Origin: an uncultured Blautia sp.
GTDB taxonomy: Bacteria; Bacillota; Clostridia; Lachnospirales; Lachnospiraceae
NCBI GenBank assembly: GCA_934402155.1
Contig: CAKRTP010000024.1
Span: forward strand, 1-19,278
DNA length: 19,278 bases
Reading direction: 5' to 3'
The notes under the pieces are model-generated. The model was not told the DNA's origin. It saw nothing but the letters and a program-made list of their open reading frames with translations, and searched no databases. Position numbers and translations under genes: made by a program. This document shows positions 13,479 to 19,278 of this stretch, in pieces (position 1 is the first letter of the stretch; each line of letters begins with the position of its first letter).

Positions 13479-14930
13479 ATGAGAGTATTAGAAAACTGCG
13501 AACCAAAAAGAGTATTTTATTATTTTGAAGAAATCTGCAAGATTCCGCATGGTTCCGGAAATACAAAACAGATCAGTGATTATCTGGTAGGTTTTGCGAA
13601 GGATCATGGACTTGATTATGTGCAGGATGAGATGAACAATGTTGTGATCTATAAACCTGCATCCAAAGGCTATGAGAATGCTCCGACTGTGATCCTGCAG
13701 GGACATATGGATATGGTATGTGAGAAACGTCCGGATGTAGAGCATGATTTTGAAAAAGACGGACTGAATCTTTCTGTCAGAGACGGATTCATTAATGCTA
13801 ACGGAACTACACTGGGCGGAGATGACGGAATTGCTGTTGCATATGCGCTGGCACTTCTGGAAAGTACAGATCTTTTACATCCGGCACTGGAGGTTCTGAT
13901 CACTGTAGATGAGGAGATCGGACTTCTTGGAGCAGTAGATATGGACTGCAGCGTTCTTAAAGGAAAACGTATGATCAATATGGATTCTGAGGCAGAAGGA
14001 AGTCTCTGGATCAGCTGTGCAGGCGGACTTTCAGCAGTCAGCAGCATTCCTGTCCAGAGAGTGGAAGCAGAGGGAACCAGGATCCAGGTCAAGATCTGTG
14101 AACTGACAGGCGGACACTCCGGAGCAGAGATTGACAAGAAACGCGCAAATGCCAACATTCTTATGGGACGTTTCCTTTATGGACTTAAGAGAGAAGCTGA
14201 TTACGAGATGATCTCTCTGGAAGGCGGTCAGAAGGACAATGCGATCACCAGAGAAGCAGTGGCTGAACTTCTTATCGACGGAGCGCAGGCAGAAGCGGTT
14301 AAGGCTTATGCATCAAAAGTACAGACTGCTCTTCGTGAAGAATATGAAGGAAGTGATGCAGGAATCACTATCCAGATCACAGAGGGTGCTGTGGAGTCAG
14401 CAATGATCCTCCATCCGACCAGCAGAGAAAAAGTTCTTTTCTATCTGATGGAAGTTCCATTCGGTATTCAGAAGATGAGCGGAAGCATTGAAGGACTGGT
14501 AGAGACTTCCAGTAACATCGGAATTGTGAAACTTTATGAAGATGAATTCTTTGCAAGCTCCGGAGTCAGAAGCTCTGTGGAGGCAGCGAGAGATGCACTC
14601 TCCGACAAGATCCAGTATCTCACAGAGTTCCTTGGTGGTGAGTATACGATCCAGGGTGCTTATCCGGCCTGGGAATACAGAAAAGAATCTCCGCTTCGTG
14701 ACAAAATGGTATCTGTATATGAAGAAATGTACGGACAGAAGCCGGCAGTTGTTGCAATTCATGCAGGGCTGGAATGCGGACTCTTTTACAAGAAAATCGA
14801 GGGGCTTGACTGTGTATCTCTGGGACCGGACATGAAAGATATCCATACTTCCGAGGAAGTTCTGGACATTGCATCTACAGAACGTGTGTGGAACTATCTT
14901 GTGAAAGTTCTGGAACAGTTAAAAGACTGA
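13479..14930 (+). CDS. pepD: Aminoacyl-histidine dipeptidase, M20 metallopeptidase
   Basis: 483 residues, normal for the PepD (M20C) family. It hydrolyses Xaa-His dipeptides such as carnosine and other unspecific dipeptides in the cytoplasm using two metal ions. Seen: GHMDMV (metal His76 and Asp78), LGGDDG (bridging Asp115), VDEEIG (catalytic Glu145, metal Glu146), NMDSE (metal Asp169), GGHSGAEID in the lid domain and HAGLECG (metal His428). All metal ligands are present, so it should be active. GGAGG (13465-13469) lies 9 bases before the ATG. It is monocistronic between its own promoter and a strong terminator. Confidence 0.96.
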   Translation: MRVLENCEPKRVFYYFEEICKIPHGSGNTKQISDYLVGFAKDHGLDYVQDEMNNVVIYKPASKGYENAPTVILQGHMDMVCEKRPDVEHDFEKDGLNLSVRDGFINANGTTLGGDDGIAVAYALALLESTDLLHPALEVLITVDEEIGLLGAVDMDCSVLKGKRMINMDSEAEGSLWISCAGGLSAVSSIPVQRVEAEGTRIQVKICELTGGHSGAEIDKKRANANILMGRFLYGLKREADYEMISLEGGQKDNAITREAVAELLIDGAQAEAVKAYASKVQTALREEYEGSDAGITIQITEGAVESAMILHPTSREKVLFYLMEVPFGIQKMSGSIEGLVETSSNIGIVKLYEDEFFASSGVRSSVEAARDALSDKIQYLTEFLGGEYTIQGAYPAWEYRKESPLRDKMVSVYEEMYGQKPAVVAIHAGLECGLFYKKIEGLDCVSLGPDMKDIHTSEEVLDIASTERVWNYLVKVLEQLKD

Positions 14931-14953
14931 GAAACAGCATAAAAATTTTCAGG

Positions 14954-14993
14954 CAGAGGCTTCTGGACACAAATGTCAGGAGCCTCTGTTTTT
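14954..14993 (+). terminator. Rho-independent terminator of pepD
   Basis: CAGAGGCTTCTG (14954-14965) pairs with CAGGAGCCTCTG (14977-14988) with one wobble. The stem is extended by GACA/TGTC around a CAAA loop with one bulged G. A TTTTT run follows at 14989-14993. Confidence 0.92.
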
Positions 14994-15014
14994 GGCAGAT
15001 CAGGCAGAAGATGT

Positions 15015-15042
15015 TCATAAAAATAAAGTTCAGGCATAAAAT
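15015..15042 (+). promoter_or_regulatory. Possible sigma-E-type promoter of the M23 peptidase gene
   Basis: TCATAAA (15015-15021), a 13-bp spacer and CATAAAAT (15035-15042). The -10 matches CATAYAHT at 7 of 8 positions and the -35 matches KMATATT at 5 of 7; the spacer is one base short. A sigma-A alternative, TTCAGG-18 bp-CATAAT ending at 15058, would leave almost no leader before the ATG at 15072. Weak call. Confidence 0.3.
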
Positions 15043-15071
15043 TAAAACTGATCATAATGCGGGAAATATAG

Positions 15072-15878
15072 ATGAAGCAGAGGATCCGAAAACTTTTGTT
15101 CTGCATTTTTGTTCTTGCATGTATTGATGAAGGACAGGAAATTCTGCTGGAGAGGGGCAGAGCTTCTGTTCTTGGCAAAGCTACCTGCACCACAGAGGCA
15201 TTTCGTGAACAGAGACTTTTGCCGGAACTGTATCAGCAGATTTTGAAGCAGGATCCGAAAGGATCAGAGCAGATGGAAGATCTGACGGCTGTCATGCTGA
15301 ATGGAAATTTTTATCCTGAAAGGTGCGTCTTTGAAAGGGAACCTTATCTGAGATATAAATATAGAGAATACACAGAGTTATGTGATCTTTACCGAATGAT
15401 ATGGAATGATATAAAATATTTTCCGGTTGCTGCAAAGAAGGTCTTTTTTGAGGACAGCTGGCTGGAAAGAAGATATGGTGAAGAATGGCTGCATGAAGGC
15501 TGTGATCTGTCAGGGGAGGATAACAAGGCGGATTTTTATCCGATCATCAGCATGACAGATGGCACAATAGAAACAGTTGGCTGGACACCTTTTGACGGAT
15601 ACAGGATCGGAGTCCGTGCACCGTCAGGAGGCTGTTTTTATTATGCACGTCTTTCTTCCTATGACCGTTCCTGGGAGGAAGGAGATTTTGTTGAAGCGGG
15701 CGAAATCCTTGGCTTTATGGGTGATAGTGGAGGTGTTTTTGAGGGGACAGAAGGGAATTTTTCCGTGCATCTTCATCTGGGGATTTATATCAGGACGCCT
15801 TATTCTGACGCGATGAGTGTGAATCCTTTCTGGGTGTTGAGAGCCGTGGAGAAAAAAATCAAAAACTGCGTATATTAG
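15072..15878 (+). CDS. M23 family (LytM-type) metallopeptidase, probable lipoprotein
   Basis: 268 residues. The C-terminal half is an M23/LytM domain with the zinc motifs HEGCDL (His141, Asp145) and HLHLG (His233, His235), plus GDFVEAGEILGFMGDSG typical of the fold, so a working peptidoglycan endopeptidase is likely. The N-terminus (MKQRIRK, then LLFCIFVLAC) gives a short hydrophobic stretch ending in a lipobox-like VLAC with Cys17. It could be a lipoprotein or a weak membrane anchor. Residues ~40-135 (PYLRYKYREYTELCDLYRMI and neighbours) match no domain I know. The ribosome binding site is poor (GCGGGA). It follows the pepD terminator, so it has its own promoter, perhaps sporulation-specific. 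M23 proteins such as SpoIIQ act in spore engulfment, but a vegetative cell-wall role is equally possible. Confidence 0.88.
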   Translation: MKQRIRKLLFCIFVLACIDEGQEILLERGRASVLGKATCTTEAFREQRLLPELYQQILKQDPKGSEQMEDLTAVMLNGNFYPERCVFEREPYLRYKYREYTELCDLYRMIWNDIKYFPVAAKKVFFEDSWLERRYGEEWLHEGCDLSGEDNKADFYPIISMTDGTIETVGWTPFDGYRIGVRAPSGGCFYYARLSSYDRSWEEGDFVEAGEILGFMGDSGGVFEGTEGNFSVHLHLGIYIRTPYSDAMSVNPFWVLRAVEKKIKNCVY

Positions 15879-15900
15879 TTCACTATTTCAGATAAAAATG

Positions 15901-15942
15901 TGCTATAATGCAAATGTAGTTTTGCTTAAAAACTATAATGCA
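15901..15942 (+). promoter_or_regulatory. relQ promoter region with a 10-bp direct repeat
   Basis: An extended -10 promoter, TGC-TATAAT (15901-15909), has only a poor -35 (TTCACT at 15879-15884, 19-bp spacing). The 10-mer CTATAATGCA occurs at 15903-15912 and again at 15933-15942, exactly 30 bp apart. The second copy also contains TATAAT but no usable -35, so it may be a second start or part of a binding site. Confidence 0.6.
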
Positions 15943-15968
15943 GCAAGCCTTCAAAGGGAGCGAATTTT

Positions 15969-16775
15969 ATGGAAATACAGTTATGGAGAAGTATATTATG
16001 TCCATATGAACTGGCTGTCAGGGAACTGATGGTCAAGTTTGAGCACATTATAAAGGAACACAAACAGAATGATCTTTATTCTCCGATCGAGCAGGTCAGC
16101 GGACGCGTCAAGAGTCTGCCGAGCATCCTGGAAAAAATGCAGCGCAAACACATTCCTATGGAACGCATGGAAGAGGAACTTGAGGACATTGCGGGAATTC
16201 GTATCATCTGTCAGTTTGAGGAAGATATTGACACGGTAGCGGCTCTGATCCAGAAGCGTACCGACATGACGATCAAGAGTGAGAAAAATTATCTCAAGCA
16301 TATCAAACAGAGTGGTTACAGAAGTTATCATCTGATTATTTATTATACAGTAGAGACAATAAACGGGCCAAAGAAGATCCAGGCAGAGATCCAGATCCGT
16401 ACTATGGCGATGAATTTCTGGGCAACGATCGAGCATTCTCTCCAGTACAAATACAAAGGCGAGATGCCGCTTCATGTTGCGGAACGCTTAAGCAATGCGG
16501 CTGATGCGATCATTGCGCTGGATCAGGAGATGTCATCTGTCAGAGATGAGATCATGGATGCGCAGAATTCTTCGCAGATGCAGTCGAATCTTGTCAAGGA
16601 TATTCTTCTCAGTATCGAAAATCTTTACAAGATCTCAAACAAAAGAGAAGTTGCCAAGATCCAGGATGAATTTCTTCGGGTGTTCAGAACGAAAGATCTG
16701 CAGCAGCTTGCCCGTTTTCACAGACAGCTTGATATCATTGCAGAGGGATATCGCGCACAGTCTGTATCATTTTAG
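15969..16775 (+). CDS. relQ: Small alarmone synthetase RelQ (SAS1, YjbM-like)
   Basis: 268 residues with a RelA/SpoT synthetase domain only; no hydrolase, TGS or ACT domain. It makes (p)ppGpp from ATP and GDP or GTP. Seen: SGRVKSLPSILEK (Arg46, Lys48, Lys56), EDIAGIRI with Asp73, SGYRSYH (Tyr117, His121), EIQIRT with catalytic Glu140, and FWATIEHSLQYKYKG. Sequence and motif spacing follow B. subtilis YjbM almost one for one through residue ~200. About 55 further residues (SIENLYKISNKREVAKIQDE...) form a helical C-terminal extension absent from that protein as I recall it. The family is a tetramer activated by pppGpp. GGGAG (15956-15960) lies 8 bases before the ATG. ygiQ follows after 15 bases. 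Confidence 0.93.
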   Translation: MEIQLWRSILCPYELAVRELMVKFEHIIKEHKQNDLYSPIEQVSGRVKSLPSILEKMQRKHIPMERMEEELEDIAGIRIICQFEEDIDTVAALIQKRTDMTIKSEKNYLKHIKQSGYRSYHLIIYYTVETINGPKKIQAEIQIRTMAMNFWATIEHSLQYKYKGEMPLHVAERLSNAADAIIALDQEMSSVRDEIMDAQNSSQMQSNLVKDILLSIENLYKISNKREVAKIQDEFLRVFRTKDLQQLARFHRQLDIIAEGYRAQSVSF

Positions 16776-16790
16776 GAGAATATATTATAA

Positions 16791-18695
16791 ATGCAGGATT
16801 TTTTACCAGTAACAAGAAAAGAAATGCAGCAGAGAGGATGGGAACAGGTGGATTTTGTCTATCTGACAGGAGATGCCTATGTCGACCATCCTTCTTTTGG
16901 CACAGCGATCATATCAAGGCTTCTGGAGAGCAGAGGCTACCGGGTGGGAATCATACCACAGCCGGACTGGCGCAGGAAAGAGAGTGTTTCGGTATTTGGA
17001 GAACCTCGCCTTGGATTTCTGGTCAGTGCCGGAAATATGGATTCCATGGTCAACCATTATACCGTATCCCGGAAACATCGTCAGAAGGATTCCTACTCTC
17101 CCGGGGGTGAGATGGGGCTTCGTCCGGACATGCCTACTGTGGTATACAGCAACCTGATCCGTCAGACATACAAACATACACCGATTATACTGGGCGGGAT
17201 AGAGGCAAGTCTTCGCCGTCTTGCACATTATGACTACTGGGAAAACAAAGTACGGCGCAGTGTTCTTCTGGATTCCGGTGCAGACCTCATTTCTTACGGG
17301 ATGGGAGAGCATTCGATCATACAGATCGCAGAGGCACTTCAGAGCGGACTTCCGGTGGAGGAGATTACCTTTATCCCGGGTACAGTTTATAAGTGCAAGG
17401 ATCTTTCACGTGCCTATGACCCGATCATTCTGCCGTCTTATGAGACCGCAGCTTCGGACAAAAAAGCATATGCGGACAGTTTTGCTGTGCAGTACAGAAA
17501 TACAGATCCTTTTACAGCCAGGCCGATGGCAGAGAGTTACGGAAACAGAGGTTATGTGATACAGAATCCGCCGGCGCTTCCTTTAAGCCAGCAGGAGATG
17601 GATGATGTTTATGATCTTCCGTATCAGAATACCTGGCATCCGATGTATGATGCCAGAGGAGGGATTCCGGCACTGGAGGAAATCAAATTCAGTCTGACGA
17701 GCAACAGAGGATGCTTCGGAGGCTGTAATTTCTGTGCCCTGACCTTTCATCAGGGGAGGATCCTTCAGACAAGAAGCCATGCTTCAATTCTGAAAGAAGC
17801 AGAAAAAATGACAAAAGACCCGGATTTCAAGGGATATATCCACGATGTGGGAGGTCCGACTGCTGATTTCAGGCAGCCCTCCTGTCAGAAACAGCTGACA
17901 AAAGGTGTCTGCCAGAACAGACAGTGTCTTTTTCCGAAACCGTGCGGAAACCTTACTGTAGATCATACGGATTACATTTCGCTGCTTCGAAAACTCCGCA
18001 GGATCTCCGGTGTCAAAAAGGTCTTTATCCGTTCCGGAGTCCGTTTCGATTATGTAGTGGCAGACAAAAGTCCTGTTTTTCTGCAGGAGCTTGTGAAATA
18101 TCATGTCAGCGGACAGCTTCGTGTTGCACCGGAGCACGTCTCTGATCAGGTACTTCACTATATGGGAAAACCCTCACATGAGGTTTACCAGCAGTTTTTG
18201 AACCAATATGAGAGGGCAAATGCAGCTACCGGCAAAAAGCAGTATGCGGTGCCGTATTTCATGTCATCACATCCGGGATGTACGATGAAAGAGGCGGTAA
18301 AGCTTGCAGAGTATGTGCGTGATCTGGGATTTACACCGGAACAGGTGCAGGATTTCTATCCGACGCCATCGACCCTTTCCACCTGTATGTACTATACAGG
18401 GCTGCATCCCCTCACAAAAGAAAAGGTTTATATCCCGCGTGACCCGCATGAAAAGGCGATACAGAGAGCTCTGATGCAGTACAAAAATCCGGCAAACAGG
18501 AGTCTTGTACTGGAGGGACTTAAGATTGCAGGCCGCATGGATCTGGTCGGATTTGGCCCGAAATGTCTGCTGCGTCCTGAGAGAGACCGTCGAAAGGAAT
18601 CTGGCAGAAATACAGCCGGAGGACCGGAAAGAAAGAGGGGACAGGAGCGAAGATCCGGACGAAAAACGATCCGCAACACGCATAAGAAAAAATAA
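16791..18695 (+). CDS. ygiQ: YgiQ family radical SAM protein
   Basis: 634 residues. The N-terminal ~280 residues carry the conserved YgiQ opening (DFLPVTRKEM, DAYVDHPSFGTAII, LGGIEASLRR). The radical SAM core follows with CFGGCNFC (Cys308, Cys312, Cys315), the CxxxCxxC ligands for a 4Fe-4S cluster, and EHVSDQVLHYMGKP and PGCTMKEAV further on. The end (GRMDLVGFGPKCLLRP) matches the family's C-terminal region and is followed by a ~40-residue Arg/Lys-rich tail that may bind nucleic acid. The reaction catalysed by YgiQ proteins is not known to me. E. coli YgiQ is longer (about 740 residues, from memory). AGGAGA overlaps the relQ stop, ~11 bases before the ATG, so the two genes are probably co-transcribed. 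Confidence 0.93.
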   Translation: MQDFLPVTRKEMQQRGWEQVDFVYLTGDAYVDHPSFGTAIISRLLESRGYRVGIIPQPDWRRKESVSVFGEPRLGFLVSAGNMDSMVNHYTVSRKHRQKDSYSPGGEMGLRPDMPTVVYSNLIRQTYKHTPIILGGIEASLRRLAHYDYWENKVRRSVLLDSGADLISYGMGEHSIIQIAEALQSGLPVEEITFIPGTVYKCKDLSRAYDPIILPSYETAASDKKAYADSFAVQYRNTDPFTARPMAESYGNRGYVIQNPPALPLSQQEMDDVYDLPYQNTWHPMYDARGGIPALEEIKFSLTSNRGCFGGCNFCALTFHQGRILQTRSHASILKEAEKMTKDPDFKGYIHDVGGPTADFRQPSCQKQLTKGVCQNRQCLFPKPCGNLTVDHTDYISLLRKLRRISGVKKVFIRSGVRFDYVVADKSPVFLQELVKYHVSGQLRVAPEHVSDQVLHYMGKPSHEVYQQFLNQYERANAATGKKQYAVPYFMSSHPGCTMKEAVKLAEYVRDLGFTPEQVQDFYPTPSTLSTCMYYTGLHPLTKEKVYIPRDPHEKAIQRALMQYKNPANRSLVLEGLKIAGRMDLVGFGPKCLLRPERDRRKESGRNTAGGPERKRGQERRSGRKTIRNTHKKK

Positions 18696-18733
18696 AGATA
18701 ACTGTCAGAACAGTTACAAATAAGGAGCTGTAA

Positions 18734-19278
18734 ATGAGCAAAACAGAAAACAAAAATAAAGTCAGAAAAGGAGATTATGGCTATATTGCCTCCGAAAAAA
18801 AGAAAAGGATCCTTATTACTGCAATCTTATTTGCAGTACCGCTGGGAATCTTTTTTTCGGCACTTCTTTATTTTAAGACAAGACTGACTGTGTGGACGGT
18901 AATCTCTGTTGTCGGTTGTCTTCCGGCATGCAAATCCATGGTAAGTCTTATCATGATCTTCCGTGCAAAGCCGGTCGCACCGCAGATATACAAAGAGATA
19001 TCAGAACATGCGGGCAGCATCCTGATGTCTTATGAGATGTACATGACTTTTTATGAAAAAAGCGCATCGATCGATGCATTTGCAATCTGCGGAAACACTG
19101 TTGTCGGTTTCAGCAGCGATCCGAAGATTGATTCTGCATTTATGGAACGGGAGGCACAGAAAATCCTTCGTGGAAACGGATTTAAGGCAAATGTCAAAAT
19201 TTTTACGAGACTGCCGCAGTTTCTGGAGCGGCTGGATTCCATGAATGAACACAGAGAATCTCTGGAGGAGGGAATTAA
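18734..19278 (+). CDS. Two-helix membrane protein of unknown function, 3'-truncated by window edge
   Basis: The ATG at 18734 has AAGGAG (18722-18727) 6 bases upstream, and the frame stays open to the window end (181 codons, no stop). A Lys-rich N-terminus (MSKTENKNKVRKGDYGYIAS) precedes two adjacent hydrophobic segments at ~26-47 (ILITAILFAVPLGIFFSALL) and ~52-72. The remainder is a soluble region with FAICGNTVVGFSSDPKIDSA and helical stretches. The topology suggests a hairpin anchor with both ends on the cytoplasmic side. I do not recognise the family. It starts 38 bases after ygiQ and is probably in the same operon; a 7-bp hairpin (18699-18716) in the gap has no T-run. Confidence 0.85.
   Translation, partial: MSKTENKNKVRKGDYGYIASEKKKRILITAILFAVPLGIFFSALLYFKTRLTVWTVISVVGCLPACKSMVSLIMIFRAKPVAPQIYKEISEHAGSILMSYEMYMTFYEKSASIDAFAICGNTVVGFSSDPKIDSAFMEREAQKILRGNGFKANVKIFTRLPQFLERLDSMNEHRESLEEGI

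Noticed and set aside
13297..13566. N-terminal extension of ylbJ to 13566 on the minus strand
   Set aside because: It would cross the sigma-E promoter at 13349-13377, the pepD promoter and the first 88 bases of pepD, and the added residues are not typical of the family.
15934..15939. Second TATAAT before relQ as an independent sigma-A promoter
   Set aside because: No -35 lies at a workable distance; it is kept only as part of the direct repeat.
18699..18716. Hairpin after ygiQ as a terminator
   Set aside because: The 7-bp stem TAACTGT/ACAGTTA is short and is followed by CAAATAAG, not a T-run.

Overview
The window looks like a chromosomal piece of a spore-forming, low-to-mid GC Gram-positive of the class Clostridia, most likely the family Lachnospiraceae. 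The reasons are an alpha/beta-type small acid-soluble spore protein, a YlbJ sporulation membrane protein behind a sigma-E-like promoter, strong AGGAGG-type ribosome binding sites, and Firmicutes gene orders (yloU-fakA-recG; rsmD-coaD-ylbJ). The genus cannot be fixed from the sequence alone.

Region 1 (1-4912) holds two tandem genes for large modular secreted proteins. The first is cut by the window start. The second begins with a signal peptide and a papain-fold (CHAP/NlpC-like) cysteine hydrolase head. From a sharp junction onward both carry the same tail: two '[CF]LDSCSGG...GW' beta modules, two ricin-type beta-trefoil lectin domains, an InlB-type (Flg_new) repeat and a C-terminal beta domain. 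The tails are 2,085 bp each and collinear without indels. About 1.63 kb in the middle shows no mismatch by eye, while the last 265 bp differ at roughly 40 positions. This suggests head swapping plus gene conversion, and it is the most unusual part of the window.

Region 2 (4932-9096) is a housekeeping operon with a sigma-A promoter: an Asp23/Gls24 family protein, fatty acid kinase FakA and RecG helicase. Region 3 (9105-10043) has a histone-H1-like Lys/Ala/Thr-rich protein and, convergent to it, the spore protein gene. A strong, possibly bidirectional terminator and two further hairpins lie between them.

Region 4 (10194-13296) runs from a strong promoter through mgsA (with a substitution at a catalytic-site histidine), rsmD, coaD and a coiled-coil protein gene. 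That last gene overlaps the end of the oppositely oriented ylbJ by 24 bp. Region 5 (13349-14993) is a back-to-back promoter region serving ylbJ (sigma E) and pepD (sigma A), then pepD with its terminator.

Region 6 (15015-19278) contains an M23 metallopeptidase with a lipobox-like N-terminus and a possible sporulation promoter, then relQ (small alarmone synthetase), a YgiQ-family radical SAM gene and a two-helix membrane protein cut by the window end. No tRNA, rRNA, CRISPR array, transposase or phage gene was seen.
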